DNA of 64,000 bases, taken from positions 1-64,000 of the forward strand of contig NZ_LLZN01000113.1 in NCBI RefSeq assembly GCF_001509795.1. The letters run 5' to 3'. Under the pieces are notes generated by a model. That model searched no databases. It saw only the letters and a list, made by a program, of their open reading frames with translations, and was not told the DNA's origin. The stretch comes from Streptomyces sp. NRRL WC-3605. Its GTDB lineage: Bacteria > Actinomycetota > Actinomycetes > Streptomycetales > Streptomycetaceae. Of the stretch, positions 1 to 8,383 are shown in pieces; the stretch's first letter is position 1; every line of letters starts with the position of its first letter. The position numbers and the translations under genes are program-made.

Positions 1-753
1 ACCCCCGGCCCCCCCCCCGCCGGGACCGCCACCCCCGCCACCCACGAACCCTCCTCCACACCCCCCGACGTCTCCCTCGTCCGTTCCGAGGCCCTCACGC
101 AGCGGCGGCCCGGCAGCGCCCTGGCCGAGCCCTCCCGGTCCAAGCGCCGCCGTATCGCCGTAGGGGTCGCCCTGGGAGCCGTCGTGGTCTCCGGTGCGGT
201 CGTCGCCGGTGTCCTGCTGAACGGGGGCGGGTCGCCCGGCGGCGCCAAGGCCGGGTCGGGGGCGTCTGCGTCGGCGTCCGCGAGCGTGTCCTCGTCGCCG
301 ACCGTCGAGGGCACCTCACGCCCGCAGAGCCTGCCGCCCGGCGCCCACCGGGAGGCGGGCGGGTTCGCCTGGGCGACCCCCAAGGGCTGGAAGCGCGACG
401 TCAAGACCGGTGCCGAGGTGCACTACACCGCACCGGACGGCACCCAGGAACTCGCCGCCAAGTCGTCGCTCGCGCGCGGCGACCTCATGGACTCCTGGGA
501 GCAGTCCGAGCAGGACGCCCGCCGGGGCGCCGACTACCGCAAGATCCGCCTGGAGCGCACCACGTTCCGGGACCACCCGGCGGTCGTCTGGGAGTACTCC
601 TTCACGCTCCAGGGCGAGCCCTGGCACGCCCGGCTGCTCGGCTTCACCGTGGACGGCAAGTCGTACCAGATCAACACCTGGTACCGCCCGGAGGCCGAGG
701 AGCGGGCCCTGGAGACCTACGGCCAGGTCAGGGACAGCTTCACGGTGCTGTGA
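1..753 (+). CDS. C-terminal part of a membrane protein, probably a Ser/Thr kinase (5' end outside window)
   Basis: The reading frame is open from the first base, so this is the end of a longer gene. The visible part has a Pro/Thr/Ser-rich linker, a basic stop-transfer stretch (SKRRR), one membrane helix rich in Val/Ala/Gly (about residues 53-74 of the visible part), a Ser/Ala linker and an extracytoplasmic domain of about 130 residues that begins with a FAWATPKGW-like stretch. Streptomyces Ser/Thr kinases commonly end this way, with a small sensor-like domain outside the membrane. No kinase motif lies inside the window, so the kinase assignment is inference. A strong hairpin follows the stop, and the next gene converges on it. 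Confidence 0.6.
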   Translation, partial: TPGPPPAGTATPATHEPSSTPPDVSLVRSEALTQRRPGSALAEPSRSKRRRIAVGVALGAVVVSGAVVAGVLLNGGGSPGGAKAGSGASASASASVSSSPTVEGTSRPQSLPPGAHREAGGFAWATPKGWKRDVKTGAEVHYTAPDGTQELAAKSSLARGDLMDSWEQSEQDARRGADYRKIRLERTTFRDHPAVVWEYSFTLQGEPWHARLLGFTVDGKSYQINTWYRPEAEERALETYGQVRDSFTVL

Positions 754-776
754 CCGGGCCGTGCGGAGAACGAAGG

Positions 777-822
777 GGGGAGGGGCGGCGGGCGCGCCTC
801 AGCGCGTCCACCGCCCCTCCCC
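777..822. terminator. Bidirectional hairpin terminator
   Basis: The 12-base arms 777-788 and 811-822 are perfectly complementary, and an inner arm pair continues the stem with one G-T wobble. The hairpin lies between two convergent genes and can serve both. There is no T tract, as is usual in Streptomyces. Confidence 0.7.
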
Positions 823-843
823 AGGGCACTCGGAGTCGTGGCG

Positions 844-2319
844 TCAGCCGGCCTTGACCTCATCCAGCGGAGCGTCCTCCGCGTCCGCACCCGCCACCGC
901 CGCAGCGGCCCTGCGCCGGGCGCCGGCCTTCTCCTTCACGAAGGCCACCACCAGCACCAGCGCGGCCACGAGCAGCGACAGCAGCACCGTCTGCCGGCCG
1001 TCGTGCTCGGTGTCGGTGAGCATGTAGCCGAGGACGAACACGATCAGCGCGGCCGTCGCCCAGGTCAGGTACGGGTACAGCCACATCTTCACGACGAGCT
1101 TCTCCGGCGCCTCGCGCTGGATGATCCGCCGCATGCGCAGCTGCGAGAAGCAGATCACCAGCCAGACGAACAGGGCGACCGCGCCGGAGGAGTTGACGAG
1201 GAAGAGGAAGACCGAGTCCGGGAACTTGTAGTTGAAGAACACGGCCACGAACCCGAACGCCACCGACGCGAGGATCGCCGTGCGCGGCACACCGTTTCCG
1301 GTCGTCCGGCCGAAGGCCTGGGGCGCGTCGCCGCGCTGGCCGAGCGAGAAGGCCATCCGGGACGCCGTGTACAGGCCGGAGTTGAGGCACGACAGCACCG
1401 AGGTCAGCACGATGAAGTTCATGATCTGACCGGCGTGCGGGATGCCGAGCGAGTCCAGCGCGGCGACATAGGACCCGTCGTCGGCGATCGCCTTGCTGTC
1501 CCAGGGCAGCAGCGACACCACGACGAGGATGGAGCCCAGGTAGAAGACGGCGACCCGCCAGATGATGCTGTTGGTGGCCTTGGTGACGGCCTTCTGCGGG
1601 TTCTCCGACTCACCGGCGGCCAGCGTGGCGATCTCGCTGCCCATGAAGGAGAAGACGACCAGCAGCACGCCGGTGAGGATGGCTCCCGGACCGTGCGGCA
1701 GGAAGCCGCCGTGCCCGGTGAGGTTGCCGAACCCGGCCTGGTCGCTGTCGACGCCCGGCAGCACACCGAAGATCGCCAGCAGGCCGACCACGATGAAGCC
1801 GGCGATCGCGACGACCTTGATCCCGGCGAACCAGAACTCGAACTCGCCGTACGACCCGACGGACACCAGGTTCGTCGCGGTCAGCACGATCATCACGATG
1901 AGGGCCCAGGCCCACTGCGGGACGGCCGGGATCCAGCCCTCCAGGATCACCGCGCCGGCGGTCGCCTCGACCGCCAGCACGACCACCCAGAAGAACCAGT
2001 ACAGCCAGCCGATGGAGAAGCCGGCCCAGCGCCCGAGCGCCCGGTCGGCGTGGGCGGAGAAGGAACCCGAGGTCGGGTTGGCCGCGGACATCTCACCGAG
2101 CATGCGCATCACCAGCACCACGAGCGTGCCGACGAGCGCGTACGAGAGGAGGATGCCGGGTCCTGCCGTGGCGATACCGGAGCTGGACCCGACGAAGAGC
2201 CCGGCGCCGATGACGCCACCGATGGCGATCATGGAGAGGTGACGGTCCTTGAGCCCGGCCTGCAGGCCGTGGCCGCCGACAGCCGGTGCGGCCGTCTTCT
2301 TTGTCGGCTGCGAAGTCAT
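844..2319 (-). CDS. Amino-acid permease, APC superfamily (GabP/CycA-like)
   Basis: The 491-residue polytopic membrane protein has about 12 hydrophobic helices. The first helix carries the APC signature GGVIGAGLFVGSS, followed by the conserved MLGEMSAANPTSGSF region of the amino-acid transporter family. It likely imports a neutral amino acid or GABA by proton symport, but the substrate cannot be read from the sequence. The ATG at 2319 was chosen because an AAGGA sequence stands about 11 bases upstream; a longer frame from 2373 adds 18 residues without such a site. Cytoplasmic ends are short and charged. It is transcribed away from rpiB, and a perfect palindrome lies in the shared upstream region. 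Confidence 0.9.
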   Translation of the reverse strand: MTSQPTKKTAAPAVGGHGLQAGLKDRHLSMIAIGGVIGAGLFVGSSSGIATAGPGILLSYALVGTLVVLVMRMLGEMSAANPTSGSFSAHADRALGRWAGFSIGWLYWFFWVVVLAVEATAGAVILEGWIPAVPQWAWALIVMIVLTATNLVSVGSYGEFEFWFAGIKVVAIAGFIVVGLLAIFGVLPGVDSDQAGFGNLTGHGGFLPHGPGAILTGVLLVVFSFMGSEIATLAAGESENPQKAVTKATNSIIWRVAVFYLGSILVVVSLLPWDSKAIADDGSYVAALDSLGIPHAGQIMNFIVLTSVLSCLNSGLYTASRMAFSLGQRGDAPQAFGRTTGNGVPRTAILASVAFGFVAVFFNYKFPDSVFLFLVNSSGAVALFVWLVICFSQLRMRRIIQREAPEKLVVKMWLYPYLTWATAALIVFVLGYMLTDTEHDGRQTVLLSLLVAALVLVVAFVKEKAGARRRAAAAVAGADAEDAPLDEVKAG

Positions 2320-2396
2320 GGAACGGAATTTCCTTTGCGCCGTGGGGAGCGGTCCTCGTACGGAACGGATCACGTCGGCGTACGAGCCGGACCAGT

Positions 2397-2417
2397 GAAT
2401 CGGAGGAGAACCGATTC
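2397..2417. promoter_or_regulatory. Candidate operator: perfect 7-7-7 palindrome
   Basis: GAATCGG at 2397-2403 and CCGATTC at 2411-2417 are exact inverted repeats around a seven-base spacer. They lie in the divergent region between the permease and rpiB, about 80 bases upstream of the permease start. A further half-site-like GATTCGGG follows at about 2428. This arrangement fits a dimeric repressor site, but the regulator is unknown. Confidence 0.4.
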
Positions 2418-2526
2418 GGGAACCTTTGATTCGGGATTGTTACTTGAGCTTTCCTTGAGGTTCCATAGTCCAGGTCACATTTTCCGGCGTTGACCACCCG
2501 ACGCTGCTGCCCCGTCGCGGCCGTGT

Positions 2527-2532
2527 CACACT
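2527..2532 (+). promoter_or_regulatory. -10 like hexamer of rpiB (leaderless type)
   Basis: CACACT ends exactly six bases before the ATG at 2539 and no Shine-Dalgarno sequence is present. This geometry would place the transcript start at the start codon. Confidence 0.35.
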
Positions 2533-2538
2533 CGTGGC

Positions 2539-3030
2539 ATGCGCGTGTATCTCGGCTCCGACCATGCGGGCTTCGAACTCAAGAACCACCTCGTCGACTG
2601 GCTGAAGGCCGCCGGTCACGACCCGGTGGACTGCGGGCCCCACATCTACGACGCCCAGGACGACTACCCGCCCTTCTGCCTCCGCGCGGCGGAGAGGACG
2701 GCCGCGGACCCCGAGGCCCTCGGCATCGTCATCGGCGGCTCCGGCAACGGCGAGCAGATCGCCGCGAACAAGGTGAAGGGCGTCCGCGCCGCGCTCGCCT
2801 GGAGCGAGGAGACGGCGGCGCTCGGCCGCCAGCACAACAACGCCAACGTCGTGGCCGTCGGCGCGCGCATGCACACGACCGAGGAGGCGACGAAGTTCGT
2901 CGAGACCTTCCTCGGCACCCCGTACTCGGGTGAGGACCGTCACACCCGCCGGATCGAGATGCTCAGCGCCTACGAGACGACGGGCGAGCTGCCCCCGATC
3001 CCGGCCCACCACCCGCAGCAGGAGCAGTAA
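2539..3030 (+). CDS. rpiB: Ribose-5-phosphate isomerase B
   Basis: The 163-residue protein interconverts ribose 5-phosphate and ribulose 5-phosphate in the pentose phosphate pathway. The N-terminus MRVYLGSDHAGFELK is the RpiB/LacAB family start; GIVIGGSGNGEQIAANKVKG is the phosphate-binding and catalytic loop, and the HNNANV segment also matches the family. As in actinobacterial RpiB enzymes, the usual active-site Cys of enteric RpiB is replaced within the GGSGNGE loop, where Ser is seen. The length is normal. The ATG at 2539 has no ribosome-binding site and is probably leaderless. A GC hairpin follows the stop. Confidence 0.95.
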   Translation: MRVYLGSDHAGFELKNHLVDWLKAAGHDPVDCGPHIYDAQDDYPPFCLRAAERTAADPEALGIVIGGSGNGEQIAANKVKGVRAALAWSEETAALGRQHNNANVVAVGARMHTTEEATKFVETFLGTPYSGEDRHTRRIEMLSAYETTGELPPIPAHHPQQEQ

Positions 3031-3041
3031 CGCCGACCGGA

Positions 3042-3067
3042 GGCCGGGGGAGCACCGCCCCCCGGCC
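3042..3067 (+). terminator. Hairpin after rpiB
   Basis: GGCCGGGGG at 3042-3050 pairs with CCCCCGGCC at 3059-3067 around an eight-base loop. It lies 12 bases after the rpiB stop and has no T tail, so it may only slow readthrough into the glycosylase gene 48 bases further on. Confidence 0.5.
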
Positions 3068-3114
3068 GGACCGGACGGCCCGGTCCCGCCCCGGGAGACG
3101 ACGAAGGAGCCACC

Positions 3115-3924
3115 GTGCCTGAGGGGCACACCATCCACCGGCTGGCCCAGGACTACGCCGCCGCCTTCCGCGGCACGTCACCCCGGGTCACCAGCCCTCA
3201 GGGCAAGTTCTCCGACGCCGCGGCCCTCCTGGACGGCGCCGAGCTCACCCGCACCGACGCCCACGGCAAGCACCTCTTCCTGGGCTTCCGCGACACCGAC
3301 TGGGTCCACATCCACCTCGGCCTCTTCGGCAAGGTCGCCTTCGGCCCCGCCTCCGCGCCCCCGCCCACGGACACCGTGCGGCTGCGCCTCGCGAACACCG
3401 CCGCCCACGTCGACCTGCGCGGCCCCACCACCTGCGCCCTGATCACCGGCAGCGAGAAGCAGGCGGTCCACGACCGCCTCGGCCCCGACCCGCTGCGCGC
3501 CGACGCCGACCCGCGCGAGGCGTACCGGCGGATCTCCCGCAGCCGTACCTCCATCGCCGCCCTGCTCATGGACCAGAAGGTCGTCGCCGGCGTCGGCAAC
3601 GTCTACCGGGCCGAGGTCCTCTTCCGGCACGGCATCGACCCCTACCGCGCCGGCCGGGACATCACCCCGGCCCAGTGGGACGCGATCTGGGCGGACCTCG
3701 TCGCCCTCATGCGCGAGGGCGTGCGCACCAACCGCATCGACACCGTCCGCCCCGAGCACACCCCGGAGGCGATGGGCCGCCCGCCCCGCGTCGACGACCA
3801 CGGCGGCGAGGTCTACGTCTACCGCCGGGCGAACCAGCCCTGTCACCTGTGCGGCGGCGAGATCCGCACCGCCGGCCTCGCCGCCCGCAACCTCTTCTGG
3901 TGCCCCGGCTGCCAGACGCCGTGA
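3115..3924 (+). CDS. Fpg/Nei-family DNA glycosylase/AP lyase (endonuclease VIII type)
   Basis: The 269-residue base-excision-repair enzyme removes oxidised bases and nicks the resulting abasic site. The initiator Met is followed by PEGHT, giving the catalytic Pro2 and Glu3 of the family; the GHT variant is typical of the Nei group rather than MutM (which has PELPE). The helix-two-turn-helix region (DQKVVAGVGNVYRAEVLF) binds DNA, and a C-terminal Cys4 zinc finger (CHLCGG...CPGC) completes the fold. Translation starts at GTG 3115, with GAAGGAG about seven bases upstream. It probably follows rpiB in the same transcript. A MITE-like palindrome begins two bases after its stop codon. Confidence 0.92.
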   Translation: MPEGHTIHRLAQDYAAAFRGTSPRVTSPQGKFSDAAALLDGAELTRTDAHGKHLFLGFRDTDWVHIHLGLFGKVAFGPASAPPPTDTVRLRLANTAAHVDLRGPTTCALITGSEKQAVHDRLGPDPLRADADPREAYRRISRSRTSIAALLMDQKVVAGVGNVYRAEVLFRHGIDPYRAGRDITPAQWDAIWADLVALMREGVRTNRIDTVRPEHTPEAMGRPPRVDDHGGEVYVYRRANQPCHLCGGEIRTAGLAARNLFWCPGCQTP

Positions 3925-3925
3925 C

Positions 3926-4067
3926 CTAGTGCTGTGACCGGAAAGGTTCACCGGCTCGCGGCGCCCGGCACGGCACCTCGCCGCGTTGTCGCATGACCCG
4001 AGTACATCCAGTACGCGGGTCATGCTCCGCCTTGCGATGCAGCGAACCTTCCCGGTCACAGCACTAG
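3926..4067. mobile_element. MITE-like non-autonomous palindromic element
   Basis: The 142-base element is bounded by 24-base inverted repeats at 3926-3949 and 4044-4067 with one mismatch; each repeat begins or ends with CTAG. Inside is a second inverted pair at 3992-4006 and 4012-4026 (arms like GCATGACCCG, one mismatch) around a five-base spacer. It has no coding capacity. It sits between two convergent genes, two bases after one stop and 11 bases before the other, so it could also act as a terminator for both. CTAG may be the duplicated target or part of the repeat. I recall similar palindromic elements in other Streptomyces genomes, but copy number cannot be judged from this window. Confidence 0.65.
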
Positions 4068-4078
4068 CCGGCCGCGCG

Positions 4079-5335
4079 TCAGAAGCCGTGCGGCAGCCAG
4101 GGCGCCACCGGGGAGGCGAAGCCCGTCGCGGCCTCGTCCAGCGCCCCGCGCCGCAGCTCCCGCACCCGCCCGGCGGCGGCCAGCGCCCGCAGGCCCACCC
4201 CGCCGAGATACGCCGCCCCCAACTCCCGTACGGACAGCACGAGATCGGGCGTTTCCGTCGTACGCCCGCACGACGCGCCCTTGGCGTCGCCGGTGAGCCG
4301 CCAACGCCCCTCGTTCCAGGGGCAGAAGGCGTCCTCGACGTCGAACACCACGTCCACCGGGGCCTGGTAGGTCCGCGCCTCCAGCGCGGCGCCCACGTCC
4401 ACCAGACGCACGTGCAGGGCGTCCTTCACGCGGATGTCGCACCGCCGGATGTCCGACACCTGGTACTGCCACGCCTCGTCCACGGCCCGCGACCGCGTCA
4501 CCACCTTCGACGTCAGGTCGACGTCGAACAGGAACCGCCACAACGCCGCCTCCGCGGCCGGGTCCAGCGCCTGCAGGTCCCGCAGCCGCACGGTCCCGTC
4601 GGGTCCGCCGTGCCCCCACTCCGGCTGCACACTGAACCGCGCGTAGCCGACGACGGCGCCGTCCCGCTCCGCCACCACGCACTGCAGCGGCGAGCCGCCG
4701 CCGCGGTCGCTCTCCGGGTCCAGGATCCCGAGCCGCTCCCACCCGGGGAGCCGCGCGATCATCCCCGGCCGCCGCGGCACCGCGGCCGCGTACACCGCCT
4801 CGCACACGTCGAGGACGTCGGCGGGACCCGCGTACCGCAGCCGTACGTCATCGGTGCCCGGCGGCACCGACAGGCGTACCCGGGAGGTGTCGATCTCGGC
4901 GCTCGCCGCGAACGTGCCGACGCCGTAGCCGAACCGGCCGTAGATCGCCGGCTCGGACGCGGTCAGCACCGCCAGCGGACGGCCCGACGCGCGTACGTCG
5001 TCCAGCTGACGGCGCATCATCGACGTCAGCACACCGCGCCGGCGGTGCGTGGCGGCCACGCCGACCATCGTGACGCCCGCCGCGGGCACGGACGCCCCGC
5101 CCGGCACGGTCACCCGGAAACTGAACGCGCCGGCCGTGCCCACGCACGCGTCCCCGTCCCAGACGCCGAGGGAGTGCTCGACCTCGGTCAGGGACCGGAA
5201 GAGCTCCCGTTCCTCGGCCGCCTCCGGCACCCCGCCGAAGGCGCGAACGAGGGAGTCGTACCAGATGTCCCACTCGTCCTGCCGCAACGGCCGTGGCCGA
5301 AGTCCGCCCGCGTCGCCCGCGCTCTCTTTCACCAT
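4079..5335 (-). CDS. GNAT N-acetyltransferase, Eis-like
   Basis: The 418-residue protein has the Eis architecture: an N-terminal GNAT domain with the acetyl-CoA loop VGVAATHRRRGVLTSMM (about residues 95-112), a second degenerate GNAT domain and a C-terminal SCP2-like domain ending in an aromatic residue (HGF), whose carboxylate is catalytic in characterised Eis enzymes. The family acetylates aminoglycoside or lysine amines; the substrate here is unknown. The ATG at 5335 (MVKESAGD) was chosen because the longer frame to 5542 reads into low-similarity Arg/Pro/Ser sequence with no ribosome-binding site. The gene is divergent from the phosphatase gene at 5499. Confidence 0.85.
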   Translation of the reverse strand: MVKESAGDAGGLRPRPLRQDEWDIWYDSLVRAFGGVPEAAEERELFRSLTEVEHSLGVWDGDACVGTAGAFSFRVTVPGGASVPAAGVTMVGVAATHRRRGVLTSMMRRQLDDVRASGRPLAVLTASEPAIYGRFGYGVGTFAASAEIDTSRVRLSVPPGTDDVRLRYAGPADVLDVCEAVYAAAVPRRPGMIARLPGWERLGILDPESDRGGGSPLQCVVAERDGAVVGYARFSVQPEWGHGGPDGTVRLRDLQALDPAAEAALWRFLFDVDLTSKVVTRSRAVDEAWQYQVSDIRRCDIRVKDALHVRLVDVGAALEARTYQAPVDVVFDVEDAFCPWNEGRWRLTGDAKGASCGRTTETPDLVLSVRELGAAYLGGVGLRALAAAGRVRELRRGALDEAATGFASPVAPWLPHGF

Positions 5336-5498
5336 GGACCATGCGTACCAGCGCGGTGCGGACGGGGGCGAGGCAATTTCCCGGTGACGGCGACGCGACG
5401 GCCATGTGTGAAGTTCACTGTGAAGTTGAACCTCGGACGGGGGACAAGTGGGACCTCCCGTGCCAAGCGACTGGTCCGATGGATAGGGTCCCGAACTG

Positions 5499-6677
5499 AT
5501 GGCAGCAGGACGAGAGCGGCGCACGGCCGCCGAGACGTTCACGGCCCGGTCGAAGATGCAGTGGCACCGGGTCCGGACCGCCCTGCGCAGAAGCGCCGTG
5601 GACTACTTCCGCGGCGACGGCTCGGACTGGGTCGCGCTCGCCGGACTGCTCGTGACCGTGCCGCTGATCTGCTCCGCCACGATGATGAACCCGGTCTGGT
5701 TCTCCCCGGCCGCGCTGGTCCTGCCGATCGTGGCGGGCGGGGTGCTGCTGCGCCCCGCGAGCCTGCTCGGTCTGTACGCGGCGGCGGCCACCGCGCTCAT
5801 CGTCGAGTCCGTCCAGCTCGGCCCCTACACCGAGGGGCCGTCGCGGGTCACCCCGGGCGTCGTCCTCGTCGTGGCCGCGTGCGGCTTCTTCGGGCTGCTC
5901 ATCGCGCAGTTCCGCAGCCGGGTCGGCGTGCCCTGGCGGCGCGGCGGCACCATGCTCTTCGACCTGCGCGAGCGCATCCGGGTGCAGAGCAAGCTGCCGC
6001 AACTGCCGCACGGCTGGCACCGCGAGATGGCGCTGCGCCCGGCCGGCGGCCAGTCCTTCTCCGGTGACTTCGTCGTCGCGGCCCGCACCAACGGCGGCCG
6101 CACGCTGGAGGTCGTCCTCACCGACGTCTCCGGCAAGGGCATGGACGCCGGTTCCCGCGCGCTGCTGCTGTCGGGCGCCTTCGGCGGCCTGCTGGGCAGC
6201 CTCCCCCCGCACGCCTTCCTGCCCGCCGCCAACGGCTATCTGCTGCGGCAGGACTGGGACGAGGGCTTCGCGACCTCCATCCACCTCGTCCTGGACCTCG
6301 ACTCGGGCGACTACGAGCTCTACTCGGCCGGGCATCCGCCGGGCCTCCAGCTCAGCGCGGGCAGCGGGCGCTGGGAGGAGAAGGCCGCCGAGGGCCCGCT
6401 CCTCGGTGTGTACGACGGCGCCCAGTTCGACCCGGTGAAGGGCTCGTTGCGGCCCGGCGACGTCCTGATGCTGTTCACGGACGGTCTGGTCGAGACGTCC
6501 GACCGGGACATCACCGAGGGCATCGACCGCCTCACGGGGGAGGCCGACCGGTACGTCGCGGGCGGGTTCCACGGTGCGGCCTGGCACCTCATCGAGGCCG
6601 TCGCGAAGGACGTCAACGACGACCGGGCGCTGCTGCTGATCTGCCGTGAGGGGCCGACGGCGTCGGTGGCGCCCTGA
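5499..6677 (+). CDS. Membrane-anchored PP2C/SpoIIE-type Ser/Thr phosphatase
   Basis: The 392-residue protein has about 40 N-terminal cytoplasmic residues, then three or four membrane helices (about 47-140), then a cytoplasmic PP2C-SIG domain. Metal-binding landmarks are seen: SGDF, VLTDVSGKGMDAG and LMLFTDGLVE near the C-terminus. This class dephosphorylates anti-anti-sigma factors in partner-switching pathways, though no anti-sigma gene is adjacent. A TAGGGT hexamer lies nine bases before the ATG and may be its -10 element; no good Shine-Dalgarno sequence is visible. The stop overlaps the region upstream of the HD gene by only 16 bases, suggesting coupled expression. Confidence 0.88.
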   Translation: MAAGRERRTAAETFTARSKMQWHRVRTALRRSAVDYFRGDGSDWVALAGLLVTVPLICSATMMNPVWFSPAALVLPIVAGGVLLRPASLLGLYAAAATALIVESVQLGPYTEGPSRVTPGVVLVVAACGFFGLLIAQFRSRVGVPWRRGGTMLFDLRERIRVQSKLPQLPHGWHREMALRPAGGQSFSGDFVVAARTNGGRTLEVVLTDVSGKGMDAGSRALLLSGAFGGLLGSLPPHAFLPAANGYLLRQDWDEGFATSIHLVLDLDSGDYELYSAGHPPGLQLSAGSGRWEEKAAEGPLLGVYDGAQFDPVKGSLRPGDVLMLFTDGLVETSDRDITEGIDRLTGEADRYVAGGFHGAAWHLIEAVAKDVNDDRALLLICREGPTASVAP

Positions 6678-6681
6678 GCGG

Positions 6682-6687
6682 CACACT
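6682..6687 (+). promoter_or_regulatory. -10 like hexamer before the HD-domain gene
   Basis: CACACT lies exactly six bases before the GTG at 6694, the same sequence and spacing as before rpiB. This supports GTG 6694 as a leaderless start. Confidence 0.35.
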
Positions 6688-6693
6688 GTGCGG

Positions 6694-7170
6694 GTGACCG
6701 AGACACCGCGGGACACCCCGCAGCCCACGCTGTCCCTCGCCGAGGTGGAGGCCGTCGCCCGCGCCGCCCACGCGGAGCAGACCGACAAGGCCGGGCGGCC
6801 GTACAGCGAGCATCTGAGCGCCGTCGCGGAGGGTGTCCGCACGCGGGGCGGCGACGACGACCAGATCGCGGCGGCCTGGCTGCACGACGCCGTGGAGGAC
6901 GACGCGCTGTCCGAGGAGTGGCTGGCGGGGGCCGCGCTGAGCAGCCGTACGAAGGACATCGTGCGGGCCGTCACCAAGCGGGCCGGGGAACCGCCCGAGG
7001 ACTACGCGTCCCGCATTCTCGCCACGCCCGGCGCGCTGCTGGTGAAGGAGGCCGATCTGGCGCACAACGCCGATCCGGCGCGGCTCGCGGTCCTGGACGA
7101 GGCGACCCGGAGACGACTGACCGAGAAGTACACGCGGATGCGCGCACTCCTCGGTCTGCCGGGAACGTGA
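6694..7170 (+). CDS. HD-domain metal-dependent phosphohydrolase, RelA/SpoT-like
   Basis: The 158-residue protein contains the H...HD...D layout of HD phosphohydrolases: an early His in RAAHAEQTDKAG, then AAWLHDAVEDD with the HD pair, and a late Asp in KEADLAHNADP. The pattern and the RAHAEQ..G.PY region resemble the hydrolase half of RelA/SpoT enzymes and stand-alone small (p)ppGpp hydrolases (Mesh1 type), so ppGpp or a related nucleotide is a possible substrate. That is inference. The GTG at 6694 was preferred over the upstream ATG because the extra 16 residues are Arg-rich and overlap the preceding gene. Its stop is 10 bases from the stop of the convergent next gene. Confidence 0.8.
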   Translation: MTETPRDTPQPTLSLAEVEAVARAAHAEQTDKAGRPYSEHLSAVAEGVRTRGGDDDQIAAAWLHDAVEDDALSEEWLAGAALSSRTKDIVRAVTKRAGEPPEDYASRILATPGALLVKEADLAHNADPARLAVLDEATRRRLTEKYTRMRALLGLPGT

Positions 7171-7180
7171 GCCCCTGGGG

Positions 7181-8383
7181 TCAGGCGTCGACCTTCTCGC
7201 GGGCGGAGGAGCCTTCCCGCCGCTCGCGGGCGCGGGCCATCTCGGCCGCGTCCCGCTTGAACGCCCACTCCATCTTCGGCTCCATGGCGAACCGGAAGAC
7301 CCGGCGCACGGGCGCGGTGCACAGCAGAGTGACACCGACCGCCGCGAGGACGGTGACGAAGACCGCGCCGAGCGGGCGGTGCAGCCAGGCCGGCTCGAAC
7401 CAGCCCTGGTAGTCACCGGCCTTCACGACGAAGCCGTGCAGCAGGTAGCCGCAGAGCGTGCCGGCGCCGAGCGTGGTGAACCACATCCGCCGGCGCGGCA
7501 CCCAGGCGAAGAAGCAGGCCGTCAGCAGCAGCGAGCAGCCGAACATCGCCAGCACCATGACCGGGCCGGTCCACCACGGGGCCGCGAGCTCCTGCGCGGC
7601 GTCGCGGTGGTAGAACCACGCGGTGTTCATGCGCGGCACCGCCCAGTAGGCGAACAGGAGCGTCACCACGCCGATGGGCAGCGACAGCAGACGTGTCGTG
7701 CGCGTGCGCACCATGTGGAAGTGCTCCGGCTTCATGATCAGACCGAGCACGAAGTACGGCAGGAACTGCAGGACCCGCTGGAGGTCGAGGTCGTCGCCGA
7801 TCTCCGGGGTGACGGTCGCCATCATGGCGAGACCGAGCGCGATGGGCAGCGGCCAGCGCACGATCTTCCACAGGGGTGTGGTCAGCCGCCAGATGAACAG
7901 CGCGCACAGGAACCAGGTCAGGTACCAGGGATCCAGGATGCTGACGTCCATGCCGGGGTCGTCGTCGATCCAGCGCTTGAAGAGCGGGTAGGCCGTCTCG
8001 AAGACGATGTACGGCACCGCGACGCCGGTGATCAGCCGCTTCATCCGGCTGGGGCTGGCGTCGAAGCTGCGGGAGAAGAAGCCGGAGATGATGATGAACG
8101 CCGGCATGTGGAACGTGTACACGACCGTGTACATCGTCTCCAGGATCCGGCTGCCGCCCTTGATCGGCTCCCAGGAGTGTCCTATGGCGACGAGGACGAT
8201 CGCCAGGTACTTGGCGTTGTCGAAGAACGCGTCGCGCTGCTTGGCGCCGTTCGACGCGGCTCTGGTGGTGTCCTGAGCCTTCCTGTTCTGCGGTGAGCGC
8301 GGACTCGGCACTCCGTCCGCCGGCTGCTGGGCCGGGGGGAGTGGCGCTCTGTTGTGGCCGTGCGGTCGCAGCGAGTCCGTCAC
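7181..8383 (-). CDS. Membrane acyltransferase, acyltransferase-3 family
   Basis: The polytopic protein of about 400 residues has roughly ten hydrophobic helices. It opens with the family pattern FFDNAKYLAIVLVAIGHSW, and a later FHMPAFIIISGFFS carries the second conserved His. Members of this family O-acetylate or O-acylate cell-surface sugars, and fungal or animal relatives acylate other molecules; the substrate here is unknown. A basic tail (RARERREGSSAREK) lies in the cytoplasm. The GTG at 8383 is preceded by GGAGGG about four bases upstream, a short spacing; an ATG at 8434 is possible and would add 17 residues. Confidence 0.85.
   Translation of the reverse strand: MTDSLRPHGHNRAPLPPAQQPADGVPSPRSPQNRKAQDTTRAASNGAKQRDAFFDNAKYLAIVLVAIGHSWEPIKGGSRILETMYTVVYTFHMPAFIIISGFFSRSFDASPSRMKRLITGVAVPYIVFETAYPLFKRWIDDDPGMDVSILDPWYLTWFLCALFIWRLTTPLWKIVRWPLPIALGLAMMATVTPEIGDDLDLQRVLQFLPYFVLGLIMKPEHFHMVRTRTTRLLSLPIGVVTLLFAYWAVPRMNTAWFYHRDAAQELAAPWWTGPVMVLAMFGCSLLLTACFFAWVPRRRMWFTTLGAGTLCGYLLHGFVVKAGDYQGWFEPAWLHRPLGAVFVTVLAAVGVTLLCTAPVRRVFRFAMEPKMEWAFKRDAAEMARARERREGSSAREKVDA

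Noticed and set aside
838..2493. Plus-strand frame of 551 codons opposite the permease
   Set aside because: The minus-strand permease has all family motifs; the plus frame is His/Glu/Arg-rich and lacks any domain.
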